A stretch of 64,000 bases of DNA from Bacteroidota bacterium. GTDB taxonomy: Bacteria > Bacteroidota > Ignavibacteria > Ignavibacteriales > Ignavibacteriaceae. A program made the translations under genes and the position numbers. Where the stretch lies: the NCBI GenBank assembly GCA_023433685.1, contig JAEYUD010000073.1, forward strand, positions 1 to 64,000. The letters run 5' to 3'. The notes below the pieces were generated by a model. The model was given only the letters and a program-made list of their open reading frames with translations. It was not told the DNA's origin and did no database searches. Position 1 is the first letter of the stretch; the number at the start of each line of letters is the position of its first letter. Below are positions 18,601 through 28,600 of the stretch, one piece after another.

Positions 18601-19261
18601 GAGGTGACACGTCGTTGAATCTTCTGAGGGCCGGATCAGTTCCATCACTGTAAACACACCATGAGGTCTCATCGCCGATGAGATCAGGTCTGTCTTCAGT
18701 GGGGTCCCATTTGCCGTTTCCATTTTTGTCAACGGGATCATAAACTCCGTCACCGTCTCCATCATAGAAATAGGCACCAAGTTTAACAGCGTCTCTCCAC
18801 TCATCCCATGCCGGTGCGAAATCACCTTCCGCGGCTCTCAGAACATATATCTGGGCTTTGGAATCATTTCTGCCACCAGCCACAGTTCCCGGAACATAGT
18901 CCTGAATACGTGAAGCTGATGCAACGGCGTTGGTCCAGAGAACCCCGTTGGTTAATCCGCTAAGGAAGAAACCACCGGAGAAGAGGAACACTTTACCACC
19001 GAACTTTCCACCGGAGGAGTTAGCACCGGTTTCGGGATCGAAAATGGATACATCACCTACAACACCCGATCTGTTCATCGGGATGTTAAGGTTGTTGATA
19101 AACATTCTGTAGGAGTCACCGGCCTTCAGAGCAGGAGCATTATTGCTTCCCTTTCCTCCGCCTTTGCCTCCTTTGTCGTTGCCTCTGAATCCAAACGACA
19201 CTAAACCGGCCGCAAGGATAAAGAGGAGGACAAATTCTTTAACGTAATATTTTCTATTCAT
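15674..19261 (-). CDS. Large secreted protein with T9SS sorting domain
   Basis: About 1195 residues. A signal peptide (EFVLLFILAAGLVSFGF) leads into a Gly/Lys-rich stretch. An Asp/Gly-rich segment (DGDGDGVYDPVDKNGNGKWD) recurs in weaker form as DVNGNGKWDDG and resembles calcium-binding dockerin/thrombospondin-3 loops. A run of seven prolines near residue 500 separates domains. The C-terminus has VNVYPNPLF, then TIKIYSLSGMLIRTL and YLAIVKS, a T9SS sorting domain. The ATG at 19259-19261 is chosen over the in-frame TTG at 19276, which directly follows the receptor gene stop. No catalytic motif was recognised, so a structural surface role is possible. Confidence 0.85.
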   Translation of the reverse strand: MNRKYYVKEFVLLFILAAGLVSFGFRGNDKGGKGGGKGSNNAPALKAGDSYRMFINNLNIPMNRSGVVGDVSIFDPETGANSSGGKFGGKVFLFSGGFFLSGLTNGVLWTNAVASASRIQDYVPGTVAGGRNDSKAQIYVLRAAEGDFAPAWDEWRDAVKLGAYFYDGDGDGVYDPVDKNGNGKWDPTEDRPDLIGDETSWCVYSDGTDPALRRFNDVSPQGIEIRQTVFAFNTKSFVGNMMFLRYSILNTGSVADVMDSVYFGVWADPDLGDAYDDLVGCDTILNAGYVYNDGDDTEYGANPPTFLIDFFQGPKAYVAGETYIDVNGNGKWDDGIDTPVDTAHYVGGQVRGIEQFPGAKNLGLSSFVHYMQSHPTHGDPNTRQEARNYMTGKNRIGDALNPCTWSFGEVRGGIDCATVDPKFSYSGNPVTNVGWINNTATDQRQMSNTGPFKLEKGVPVDIVVAYVVGRGNDAKQSITVAKQYSEIAQLLFDSNFPSPPPPPPVKPTMLTGTSSDGLGYIDINFDTYDQLRYNAVDTVLNIDRRIKGFYVTAYRTNSKEAVISGVENSRVIANYQLNDSIKGIYTLFANGNQDLKFAEVLPEFKIDSALYATPSTGRLRIKVTANPFNGDPLVKGQTYYFTVTPYAVNHKAIFLKAPYDQNKQQVYGPAGDYIARSGSVEEYETALLPVVYGENMYVPASEGSIAQSAQGPSSGKVQYVVVDNKKLTGDTYNVEFFKNTAVTSPYSVFYRLTNKTTNTVLADSMKAFDTTLSVVAGKVTDGFLLKVSPSSAALGTATYSGTKWYRNFSAVGALTGVFYTGGDIPTSAKINLPKNAERSYSTYITADRMRRVELRFAPNSGKAYRYVQGFVGTSQARRNASYIYAAGVTAADTVSSRGGQMGKFGEGFVDVPFTAWEVDAKYGTQRQLAVGFIELSTKIPGDVQNSFLKGNPDGNWDPGDSLRYSGEFIVIFDKPYDATGSQKDLTGGDFGTGTPVWADLLTPQTVPAGADTNVYGTAFKSVFRSPWLAGMYVVGMEKTDPNVFYAAGDTLKLPLASYPYVNDIFTFSTQKGGDLTADQKRALFDKVNVYPNPLFAYNSQASYAGNTPDNPYVTFTNLPTDVTIKIYSLSGMLIRTLSTTDKSSPTSPFLRWDLQNQDGLRVASGMYLAIVKSPEYGDKVLKFAIIMPQKQIQRF

Positions 19262-19278
19262 ATTCCAAGTTCCCAATA

Positions 19279-22107
19279 TTATTTACCGGACTGACTTGTA
19301 AAGTTAACTTTGAAACCAAGCTTAATGAGTCTTGGAATACCAAAATTATCTGGATTTCTTTCAAACGCGCGATAATCGGATTTGTATATCTGCGGATTTG
19401 GTGTCGAAGCGGCAGTTCTCTGTCCTTCGAGGGTGTTTATCCATCCGGTTGTATATGGATCGCCGGAAGACTGATATACCGTAACGGGATTATCTGAATC
19501 AAGAAGGTTCTCGACCCAGAGGTACGGGGTAAGGATAAAGTTGCTAACTCTGAAAGCTTTTTCAAGTTTCAGATCAACTCTGAAGTTACCCGGTCCGTAT
19601 GAAGAGTTTACATAACCTTTTGTGTTGCCATAGTTAGTGGCACCGGCAAGCAGGTTCTGTGACTCAAGCGGGGTATAAGGTCTGCCGCTGTTGAATCTGA
19701 GGAGCAGGTTTGCTGACAGATTCTCGAGGAATCCCAACTGTCCTTGTGGTACATAAAAATCCACGTTAAGAACACCGGTATGTCTCTGATCGAAATCGAG
19801 AGGAGCGATAACCTTGGGTATTTCACCATTTGTATTTCTGAACGCCGCGGTGAACGATGAACCTGTTGAAGATCCTGTTCCTTCAGCGATAGAATACGTG
19901 TAGTTCAATGAGAATGAGAAGTAGCTTATTCTCATAACATCAAGCGATAAAGCGAGACCTTTTACAGTACCAAAGTCTGTATTGGTCGGGGTGATGTATC
20001 TGAGGAGCTCGCCACCTTCTGATCTTCTGAAGAATACCGTTGCCGAGTTAACCAAGCCTTCTGTATTCTTGTAGAACGCGGTGACATTGATCGAAGCGAT
20101 ATCAGCAATTGCCTGACGGAATCCGATCTCATACTGTGTGGTTATTTCACTCTCAACGTGTCCGTTGTTAACACCAAGGTTGTTATCAGTAACGAGGGCA
20201 TTAAGATCCTGAACAGTTGTGTAGATCTGATCAAGTGATGGCTGCTGAATGAATTTACCATATTGCGCGTGGAACACAGTGCTCGCGGTTACAGGGAACC
20301 CGAGACCAATTCTTGGCGAAATATGAATTTCAGCTTCTTTTGTCACGAAATCAGGCGCGTCGAACGCGTTCGGATCACCAAAGATATAAGGATATCTCGG
20401 ATCTTTGAGAATCTGAGCCTTTGTATCGAAGTAATCGAGTCTCACGCCAAGGTTAAGTACCATGTCAGAGAGCTCAAACCTGTCCTGAATATAGGCATAG
20501 CCAAGCATCGGGAGTTTAGGTTCGTTCGCGTCACCTTTACTGGTGAGCGTCTTTCCGGTGATATCATAACCGATAGCTGTCGGCTGCATTCTTGCATATC
20601 TCTCGGCTGTTGGAAGTGACTTCAGGTTATCTGAAGCAAGACCGATAGGCGCGATCGAGTAAAGACGGATGGTCGAGTAGTTAAAACCACCACCGGCTTC
20701 AAGAAGATGGTTGCCCATCTGCGCTGTGAAATCGAAATCAGCAGTTATTGCAGAGTTGTTCGTCAGGAAGTACCCGTTGTTCACTCTACCGAACTCTGAA
20801 AAGATTCCATACGCGTCGAAGTTAACACGTCCACCATTGTATGGAAGTTTAACACCGATCGCGGCGTTGGCAGCACTATCGCCATAGGCTTCAAGATTAT
20901 CAAACCATACACCGTCACCCTGCTCATTTTTATAGAGCTTGTAACCGACGTTCAGGTTCCAGAAAGCGTTCTTGCTGACATTCTGTGACAAGCGTGCCGA
21001 GAACGAGTAGTTCTCTCTCTTTACGAGAGGATTGTGTACGGCGTTGTTCTTGATGTAAGAATGTGTATAAGCATTGAACTCTCTCATGTTGATGTTAGCA
21101 CCAACTCTGAATGTCCAGCTCTCTGAGAGTCTGTGGGTTGATCTGCCTGTGAATCTCCAAACGCTTGATGATGAATTCGGACGGGTGTCTGAATTCAGAC
21201 CAACTGAAGGAACCTCCAGTGTGATCGCGCTCGGATCCTGATCGAGGAACCAGCCCCTCTCAGCGGAGAGGAAGAATGTATGGTCGCCATTACCGGGGAT
21301 GTAAGGACCACCGAGGGTGGCTGTATAAAGGTTGTATCCATACTTGTCTGTAAATGATGAAGTAAGAACGTCACCATAGAAAGTGTAGAATGGATTTCCT
21401 GATTTGGTAGTAACGTTTACGATACCTGACTGGGCCTGGCCATATTTGGCTTCATAACCACCGATCTGGAACGATATCTGCTCAATGGCAGCGTTACTTA
21501 CCTGGGAATAGTTGACACCTGAATAAAGGTCGTTCTGTGGAACACCATCCACGATGTAGAGAACTTCTCCGCCTCTACCACCGCGAACGTTAAGAGTGGC
21601 GTTACCGGAAGCTCCACCGGAGCCTTCTGTAACAACCACACCGGCGTTAAGACCGGCGATGTTCTCGACACCTTTAACAGGCAATTTCTGAATTTCTTCA
21701 GCGTCATAGACTTTAGTGGTATTTGTTGCCTTCTCTTCAAAGAATTTCTTGTCAACAATTACAACTTCATCAAGGGTAACACCCGAAGACAGCTCAACAT
21801 TCAGCTCCTCTGTGATACCGGCAACAATTCTTATACCTTGGAAGGTCTTTGTTCCGTAACCTACATAGGATACTTCAACGCTGTACGTGCCCGGGTTAAT
21901 GTTCAATACAAAGTATGAACCATTAATGTCTGTGGCAGCACCAAGTTTGGTACCAACAATTTTAACGTTTGCTCCTATGATGGCTTCTCTTGACTTTGCG
22001 TCAACTACCTTTCCTGTAAGTTTTCCGACACCGGTTTGTGCCAAGCCGGTTACTGAAAGGAGCGACACAAAAAGGACGCCTAAAAAGAGCTCTCTCAAAA
22101 TCTTCAT
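19279..22107 (-). CDS. TonB-dependent receptor with carboxypeptidase-like N-domain
   Basis: The 942-residue protein has a signal peptide (LFLGVLFVSLLSVTGLAQ), a CarboxypepD_reg-like beta domain (about 25-115: GKVVDAKSREAIIGANV), a plug with LNVRGGRGGEVLYIVDGVPQ, and a long 22-strand-type barrel ending in KLGFKVNFTSQSGK. It imports a ligand across the outer membrane using TonB energy or, as in other T9SS-rich lineages, acts as a SusC-like receptor. No SusD partner follows. Instead it is flanked by two T9SS cargo genes and a PorV-like gene. GGAGG lies seven bases before the ATG. Confidence 0.9.
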   Translation of the reverse strand: MKILRELFLGVLFVSLLSVTGLAQTGVGKLTGKVVDAKSREAIIGANVKIVGTKLGAATDINGSYFVLNINPGTYSVEVSYVGYGTKTFQGIRIVAGITEELNVELSSGVTLDEVVIVDKKFFEEKATNTTKVYDAEEIQKLPVKGVENIAGLNAGVVVTEGSGGASGNATLNVRGGRGGEVLYIVDGVPQNDLYSGVNYSQVSNAAIEQISFQIGGYEAKYGQAQSGIVNVTTKSGNPFYTFYGDVLTSSFTDKYGYNLYTATLGGPYIPGNGDHTFFLSAERGWFLDQDPSAITLEVPSVGLNSDTRPNSSSSVWRFTGRSTHRLSESWTFRVGANINMREFNAYTHSYIKNNAVHNPLVKRENYSFSARLSQNVSKNAFWNLNVGYKLYKNEQGDGVWFDNLEAYGDSAANAAIGVKLPYNGGRVNFDAYGIFSEFGRVNNGYFLTNNSAITADFDFTAQMGNHLLEAGGGFNYSTIRLYSIAPIGLASDNLKSLPTAERYARMQPTAIGYDITGKTLTSKGDANEPKLPMLGYAYIQDRFELSDMVLNLGVRLDYFDTKAQILKDPRYPYIFGDPNAFDAPDFVTKEAEIHISPRIGLGFPVTASTVFHAQYGKFIQQPSLDQIYTTVQDLNALVTDNNLGVNNGHVESEITTQYEIGFRQAIADIASINVTAFYKNTEGLVNSATVFFRRSEGGELLRYITPTNTDFGTVKGLALSLDVMRISYFSFSLNYTYSIAEGTGSSTGSSFTAAFRNTNGEIPKVIAPLDFDQRHTGVLNVDFYVPQGQLGFLENLSANLLLRFNSGRPYTPLESQNLLAGATNYGNTKGYVNSSYGPGNFRVDLKLEKAFRVSNFILTPYLWVENLLDSDNPVTVYQSSGDPYTTGWINTLEGQRTAASTPNPQIYKSDYRAFERNPDNFGIPRLIKLGFKVNFTSQSGK

Positions 22108-22178
22108 CCCTGATCCTCCAAAGATGTTGGATGATGTGATCTGTAAAAAAATTTGCAGCTAAATATTTAGTTATAAAC

Positions 22179-22208
22179 GGCGAACCCCACTTTTCAGCAG
22201 GGTTCACC
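22179..22208 (-). terminator. Hairpin after 607-residue cargo gene
   Basis: On the minus strand GGTGAACCC pairs with GGGTTCGCC (one G-U pair), followed by GTTTATAAC. The T run is weak, so termination may be partial. It lies in the 134-base gap before the receptor gene. Confidence 0.55.
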
Positions 22209-22241
22209 TTAAATTTTATTACCTAAGTGAACTCACGGTAA

Positions 22242-24065
22242 TTACTTGAGAAGAACCATCTTCTTGGTTTCCACGAAGTTACCGGCGGTAAGTTTGTAAA
22301 CATAGGTTCCTGAAGCAAGTTTTGCAGCATCAAAATTCACATCGTATGAACCTGATTCCTTAACTTCATTTACCAATGTGGCAACTTCTCTACCGAGCAT
22401 GTCGAATACCTTAAGGGTAACATTTGCTCTTTCACCAACATTGAATTTGATCGATGTGGTGGGGTTGAATGGATTCGGGAAGTTCTGTGACAGGGCGAAA
22501 CCTGTTGGGCCACTTACTTCATTTTCAACACCTGTAGCTGTGAATGTCCAACCACCAACGTAGCACACTGCGGGCTGTGTATCAAATCCACCGCCGTTAG
22601 GGAAGTATCCCGTATATCCGGCAGGGTAGTTGATGAATACATACGCGGTGTATGAGTTGTTACCATTGCTCTTAAGATAAGGAGCAGCATGGTTCGTGTT
22701 CTCGTTCATTCCCGGGCTGTCAGTAAGGTTAACAGGAGTTGACCATTCGCCACCCGAAGCAGGTCTCCATGATGCATAAACATCAACGAGAGAATCTGTA
22801 AGTGTGCGTGGCATGTTCCATGTAGCTACCATTACGTTTTTATCCTTGTCAAACGACAGGTATGCAGCCGGACCAACCTGGCCAAGACCGGGTCCATCCT
22901 GCTGGGTGTACGAACTGTCTCCAACACCGTGGTAAACAACTTTACCATCCCAACCATTAGCGGTTTCAAAAACCTCTACGATGGCATTTTCGCCACTCTG
23001 GTTGTCAATGGTAGTGTCAGTAACGCTGATGAGGAAGTGAACATAACCGTCTTTGTCAACGTTTATATCACCCTGATAAGAAACTGTGTTTCCATCAAGT
23101 TTGATATAATCATAGAGTCTGTCATATCTCGCAAGCGCCGGGATGTTTCTGAAATCAGCAATTTTCCATGCTGACCAGGTAGCACCGTTGTCTGTTGATT
23201 TTGAGTAACCTGGAACAGCGGAACCTGAAATAGGAGTCTGAGTCTCGAAAGTTCCAATAACACCATAGTAGACGGTTCCATTGTTGGAAGCGCCACCCAT
23301 GGTGATGTTGAAACCATCCTGCCAGGTGGAACTTACCCAGGTCGGAGGAATTAAAGTGTCAACAGCCTGGAAATCCGTGGTCTTCCAAAGTTTGATCGCA
23401 GCATCACTCTGGTTGTCAGAAGCCCAGAAAACGCCGGCGGCGTTGTCAAGTGCAAATGTCGGAACCTGTGACGAGAAGAGGAGGTTAGGATCAGTATAAA
23501 TAGCTGAAACCTGGAAACCTGAACCGGCATACTCGTCAGCACCCGCGCCAGTACCACCAAAAGCACCACCTACAAGCTCTGGCCATGAACCGGCTATAAG
23601 AGCATCCTGAATGTTGGAGCTTTTTGTTGGGTTGTTGAAGGTCATCGAAGGATAACGGGCGTTGAAAGCAGAGTTGCTTCCGTTCATCGGAGGATCAACT
23701 CTTGCCCATGTTGCACCGGCATCTGTCGAGTAGTTGTAGTAGACTTTACCGCCACCGGTAGTTCCACCATAGGTTGCACGACCTCTGTGAAGAAGAAGTA
23801 CTGTGTTGGTCCAAGGGTCGAAAGCCAATGGATTGAGCGCGCCGATCGCGGGACCGTAGCAGTTGCCCATTGTATCAACTGCAACCCAGTTAAGGGCAGC
23901 GGGACCCCAGGTAGGCGTGCCACCGGTAAGGGGAACTGATGCTACTGTTTCAGTAGCAGGTTCAACTTTTACCGGAGCTTTCTTCGCGAGATCTCTCTTG
24001 TCTTGTGCCTGAAGAGACATTACCAAAGTAACGCTGGCAAGCAAAAAGAGTGTTCTTTTAAGCAT
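22242..24065 (-). CDS. Secreted Asp-box (BNR) protein with T9SS sorting domain
   Basis: The 607-residue protein has a signal peptide (LFLLASVTLVMSLQAQ). Two Asp-boxes, STDAGATW at 113-120 and STDNGATW at 290-297, indicate a sialidase-type beta-propeller; no catalytic residues of sialidases were recognised. The C-terminal 85 residues form a T9SS type A sorting domain with NFPNPFNPTTSI, VTLKVFDMLGREVATLV and SGTYVYKL. AGGAG lies six bases before the ATG. It is the first gene of the secretion block, preceded by a 353-base AT-rich gap that presumably holds the promoter. Confidence 0.88.
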   Translation of the reverse strand: MLKRTLFLLASVTLVMSLQAQDKRDLAKKAPVKVEPATETVASVPLTGGTPTWGPAALNWVAVDTMGNCYGPAIGALNPLAFDPWTNTVLLLHRGRATYGGTTGGGKVYYNYSTDAGATWARVDPPMNGSNSAFNARYPSMTFNNPTKSSNIQDALIAGSWPELVGGAFGGTGAGADEYAGSGFQVSAIYTDPNLLFSSQVPTFALDNAAGVFWASDNQSDAAIKLWKTTDFQAVDTLIPPTWVSSTWQDGFNITMGGASNNGTVYYGVIGTFETQTPISGSAVPGYSKSTDNGATWSAWKIADFRNIPALARYDRLYDYIKLDGNTVSYQGDINVDKDGYVHFLISVTDTTIDNQSGENAIVEVFETANGWDGKVVYHGVGDSSYTQQDGPGLGQVGPAAYLSFDKDKNVMVATWNMPRTLTDSLVDVYASWRPASGGEWSTPVNLTDSPGMNENTNHAAPYLKSNGNNSYTAYVFINYPAGYTGYFPNGGGFDTQPAVCYVGGWTFTATGVENEVSGPTGFALSQNFPNPFNPTTSIKFNVGERANVTLKVFDMLGREVATLVNEVKESGSYDVNFDAAKLASGTYVYKLTAGNFVETKKMVLLK

Positions 24066-24418
24066 AGGATACTCCTATTTAATGATTGGTTTTGGATTGT
24101 TATTTAGAAAAGTAAACAAAAAACTTAGAATTTGTTTTTTATATTAATCAGTTTTCACCACATTTCCAAGAAGTTTATTCCAACAGCGTTTTTTCAAACG
24201 TCTGTTTTCCACCTCCAGGACAACACAGTTCTTTCAAATAACAAGATAATCCTTCCTCATCCCGTAAAAAAACGGAATTGAAGAAACGGAAAATATTTAT
24301 TTAATTTTTTTTAACCAACAATATTTTTTTTATTTTTTACCGTTCGAAGGGTAAAAACGCCAATTATCCCGATTTTGGGCTTCCTAATTAGTTAAATCTG
24401 CAATTTTTTGAAAGGTAA
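24066..24418. other. AT-rich intergenic region with likely promoter
   Basis: 353 bases between trxA and the cargo gene, with long A and T runs. An inverted repeat, TTTACC/GGTAAA around a TTCGAA core, spans 24336-24355 but has no T run on the minus strand. No tRNA or convincing small gene was seen. The minus-strand promoter of the secretion block should be here, but I cannot fix its -35 and -10 boxes. Confidence 0.6.
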
Positions 24419-24739
24419 TTAAATGTACGGGGTGATTTTCTGTACTATCACATTCTTCTGAACAGCACCGATAATGGTATCTACCACCTGTCCATTCTTG
24501 AACACAAGAAGGGTCGGGATGCTTCTAACCCCGTACTTAACCGCTGTATCCGGGTTTTCATCCACATCAAGTTTCCCGATCTTAACCTTGCCTTCATACT
24601 CTGAGGCAAGTTGCTCCACTAACGGGGCTATGGCACGGCAGGGCCCGCACCATACCGCCCAAAAGTCGATAAGCACAGGTGTACTCGATTTTAATACTTC
24701 AGCTTCAAAATTCTGATCTGTAATTGTAACTGGTTTCAT
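24419..24739 (-). CDS. trxA: Thioredoxin
   Basis: Thioredoxin reduces disulphides in cytoplasmic proteins such as ribonucleotide reductase. The active site is WCGPC at 30-34, and the cis-proline segment is RSIPTLLVFKNG. At 106 residues without a signal peptide it is a standard cytoplasmic form. It lies 15 bases downstream of the enoyl-ACP reductase gene. Confidence 0.96.
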   Translation of the reverse strand: MKPVTITDQNFEAEVLKSSTPVLIDFWAVWCGPCRAIAPLVEQLASEYEGKVKIGKLDVDENPDTAVKYGVRSIPTLLVFKNGQVVDTIIGAVQKNVIVQKITPYI

Positions 24740-24754
24740 TTGTACCTTTTCCTT

Positions 24755-25579
24755 TTAAATATTTTCTGAGTTCTGGCCAACGTAACTAACGATATCTTCA
24801 CCGCCATCCACATTGATCACACCGCCACTCACCCAACGGGCTTCATCGCGGCATAAAAGTGCGATAACAGCGGCAACATCATCCGGTGTGGTAAGTCTGC
24901 AACCGGGATTTTTTCTTCTTGCCACTTCGAGCATCGGTATGCTGCCGGGTATTTTCCTCAAGGCGGGGGTGTCTGTAACACCTGCCATTATCGAATTGGC
25001 GGTGATCCCAAGCGGACCGAGCTCAACCGAAAGTTGCCTGATGTGCGATTCAAGTGCCGCCTTCGCCGCTGAAACAGCGCCATAAGACGGAATGATCGAG
25101 TGACCGCCTGAACTTGTCATGCCGAATATCCTTCCTCCATTTGCAAGAAGTCCGGCTCTGTAGAGATCCTGAACCCAGTAAACGAGCGAATGCGCCATTA
25201 CGTCAAGCGTCATTTCCATCTGGGCTTTGGTAATATACTTCCCGTCGTCGCCAGGGATGAAAGGAAGAAGAGTTCCGAACGCCAATGAGTGCATTACCAC
25301 TTTTATCTTTGGCTGAGGTTCCTCGGCGAGAAGGGCATCGATTATCTCCTGCCGCTTCTTTTCATCCGCGGCATTCACATTAAAGAAACGGGCATCCACA
25401 CCAAAGCTTTTTATCTTGTCAATAATCCCGTTCACCAATGGCATGTTGACAGCACGGTCAAGATGCACACCGATAATGTTGTATCCGTCTTCTGCAAGTT
25501 TAACTGCTGTTGCCCCACCAAATCCTGATGAAGCGCCCAATATCAGCGCGTAGTACTTGTCAGTGGATCCATTACTCAT
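24755..25579 (-). CDS. Enoyl-ACP reductase-like SDR (FabL/FabI type)
   Basis: A 274-residue short-chain dehydrogenase with nucleotide-binding LILGASSGFGGATA near the N-terminus. The active-site spacing is Y-x6-K (YGAVSAAK), which is characteristic of FabI and FabL enoyl reductases; classical SDRs have Y-x3-K. HSLAFG echoes the HSIAF of FabI. The product would reduce trans-2-enoyl-ACP in the last step of fatty acid elongation. A FabK-like flavoenzyme is encoded at 51596. FabL is slightly favoured over FabI by the C-terminal VSGGVINVDGGE form. Confidence 0.72.
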   Translation of the reverse strand: MSNGSTDKYYALILGASSGFGGATAVKLAEDGYNIIGVHLDRAVNMPLVNGIIDKIKSFGVDARFFNVNAADEKKRQEIIDALLAEEPQPKIKVVMHSLAFGTLLPFIPGDDGKYITKAQMEMTLDVMAHSLVYWVQDLYRAGLLANGGRIFGMTSSGGHSIIPSYGAVSAAKAALESHIRQLSVELGPLGITANSIMAGVTDTPALRKIPGSIPMLEVARRKNPGCRLTTPDDVAAVIALLCRDEARWVSGGVINVDGGEDIVSYVGQNSENI

Positions 25580-25664
25580 AGATGCTACCTTTGTTCATAT
25601 TTTATTGAAAGTTGAATTGCAATAATACAAAAATTGTAAAAAAAACGTTGCATATTAATTCCGG

Positions 25665-28600
25665 CTATCTGTCAACCATCAGGTTCTCTTCACCAACCAC
25701 GCCAGCGAGGCGCTCAACAACCGGTTTCGTCACTTTAATTCTGCGGGTCTGCGATCTAAACATCCTCGGCACAACCTTGTTGCCCTCACGCTGCAGATAC
25801 TCAAAATAGAGCTCCACACCTCCCGGACTGGCTGATAGCAAGGCTTCAATTCGGTCGAGACTCTCAACAGGCACCTTCAGCGGATCAATTGTAACCTTCA
25901 TCCTCTTCGTGAATTTTTCGAGACACATTTCGATGGGGAGTACTGAATCAACCAGCACCCTTACGGAGTCGCCGTTGAGTTCCGCCTTGCCGGAAAGATA
26001 AAGAACCGCCCCGTTCCTCAGCAACCCGGCGTGTTTCTCGTACGGTTTTGCCCACATCGTACACTCGAACATCCCGCCGAGGCCGTTCACGATAAATGTG
26101 GCGAATTGTGACCCCTTGTTACCTGTTTTCAGCTCAAATTCGTTGATAACGCCACAAACCCCGACAGGTTTATCATTGATGGTCTCAAAATTATCTACAT
26201 TAGAAGTAAATGAGAACGCCCTGTCTTCAAGATCAAAAGCCGCCATCGGATGGTTCGAGATGTAAAAACCGGTCACCTCAAGCTCTTTTGCAAATCTGTC
26301 ATCCATGCTCCAGTCGTCCGTTACAGGCAGACCGGGTTCAATAATTGTATCCTGAAGCACTTCCTCGCCGAACAGGCTCTCGGTGCTGTCCTGATTGATC
26401 GATTGCACATTTTGTCCGAAGGTGATCACTTCCGGTATCGCTTCAAAGATCGCTTTCCTGTTTGTGTTGATCGAGTCGAACGCTCCTGCCATTACCAGCC
26501 CTTCCATCGCCCGTTTGTTAACGAGCCTTAGGTCGACGAGTGAGGCGAATTCGAATACACTTTTGAAATCACGACCTAATTTTTTCCTCGCTGCAATGAT
26601 GCTGTCAACAGCCGTTTCTCCCACGTTTTTGATTGCGGAGAGACCAAAACGGATCATTTTACTCTCGACGGTGAAGAATTTTCCCGGTCGGTTAACGTCC
26701 GGTGGAAGCACCTTGATCCCTGACTTTCGGCAATCCTCAAGGAAAAGCGTGACCTTTTCCTGCTTCCCAAACTCGTGCGTCATGTTCGCTGCCAGAAATT
26801 CTTCAGTGAAGTGCGCCTTCAGATACGCCGTCTGGTAGGCAAGGTATGAGTACGCGACAGCGTGACTTTTATTGAAACCATAGTTCGCGAACTTATCGAT
26901 GAGGTCAAACACCTCGCCGGCGATCTTTTCATCAATCCCGTTCGACTTGGCGGCATCACCGAATATTTTCCGTTGCTTCGCCATCGCCTCCACATCTTTT
27001 TTACCCATTGCACGGCGGAGAATATCCGCGTCAGCAAGCGACATTCCTGCCAACTGATTGGCTATCCTGATTACCTGTTCCTGATAAACAATGATACCGT
27101 AGGTTTCATTGAGGATCGGCTCAAGTTTCGGATGAAGGTACGTGATCTTTTGTCTGCCGTATTTTCTGTCGATAAAGTCATCTATATTATCCATTGGCCC
27201 CGGACGGTATAGCGCGTTCATCGCGGCAAGATCCTTGATCGACATAGGTTTTAATCGCTTCAGGTGCTTCCTCATCGGGACAGACTCGAACTGGAATATC
27301 CCTGTGGTTTTTCCGTCGGAGAAGATATCATAAGTCTTTTGATCATCCAAGGGTATCAGGTCGATATCTTCCACCCACTCCTCCCTGGGGCGGGTCTGCT
27401 TTACCATGGCAAGAGTGTCTTCAATTATCGAGAGGGTGCGAAGCCCCAGAAAGTCCATTTTCAGAAGCCCGGCGGCTTCAAGTTCCTTCATGTTATACTG
27501 CGATACCACTTCCATCGTGGAGGCATCAACCACGGCGAGCGGAACATAATTACTCACATCACCCGGCGCGATCACCACACCCGCGGCATGCTTTGAGGCG
27601 TTACGGTTCATCCCTTCAAGGGTTTTCGCGTATTTGAAAAGCTCAACCAATTTCGGATCCGCGGGTTTCTGGAAATCCTTCAATTCAGGCACTTCCGCCA
27701 GAGCTTTCTCGATGCTGTAAACTTTTCCGAAAACCGAGGGGATGTATTTTGTGATCTGGTTAACCGTCTGTAGAGGAACCCCCAGCACGCGCCCCACATC
27801 CTTAATGGCAGCCTTCGAAGCGAGAGTTGAGAATGTGATGATCTGCGAAACCGACTCTGAGCCGTACTTCGTTTTAACGTACTCGATAACTTCGCCACGC
27901 TTCTCATCAGCGAAGTCAACGTCGATATCAGGCATCGACTTTCGTGCCGGATTAAGGAACCGTTCAAACAGCAGATCATAGTCGAGCGGATTTATCTTCG
28001 TTATACCGAGAACGAACGCGATCAGCGATCCGGCTGCCGAACCCCTGCCGGGCCCCACGGCCACCCCCATCTCCTTGGCGGCATTAATAAAATCCTGAAC
28101 TATCAGAAAATATCCCGAAAAGCCCATCGACTTTATAGTCTTAAGCTCATACTCGAACCTTTCGGTCAGTTCCTTGCTTTTCTCACCGGGGAATATCGCG
28201 TCAAATTTCTTGCGGCACAGGTACTCAAAATAGCCGTCGAGCGTTTTGTCGGGTGAATCATCAGGAATCGGGAAATTCGGGAAGAAGTATTCCTTTTTAT
28301 CAAGGTTTACATCACATTTATCGGTTATTTCAAGGGTGTTTGTTACAGATTCGGGCCACTTCTTGAAGAGGTCGATCATCTCTTCCTGCGATTTGAAGTA
28401 GATCTGATCGGTACCGTATCTCAAGTTAAGATACTCACTCTCCCCACCCTTTTCCGAAAGTTTCAGCAGGATGTTGTGCGCTATCGCGTCTTCTCTTTTG
28501 ATGTAGTGGCAGTCGTTGGTTGCCACCAGCTTTATGCCGAGTTCTTTCGCGAGACGGGGCACCCCTTCCAGAATAAGAGGATCGTCGGGCATTTTATGAT

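Noticed and set aside
20263..20619. Plus-strand 118-codon frame inside the TonB receptor gene
   Set aside because: It mirrors codon bias of the real minus-strand gene, has no ribosome-binding site and matches no family; the same holds for the other overlapping frames on opposite strands.
24336..24355. Rho-independent terminator for trxA
   Set aside because: An inverted repeat exists but no T run follows on the minus strand, so it is noted only as a repeat.
24066..24418. tRNA or small RNA gene in the largest gap
   Set aside because: The sequence is A/T-rich with no cloverleaf or GTTCGA-type T-loop in a foldable context.
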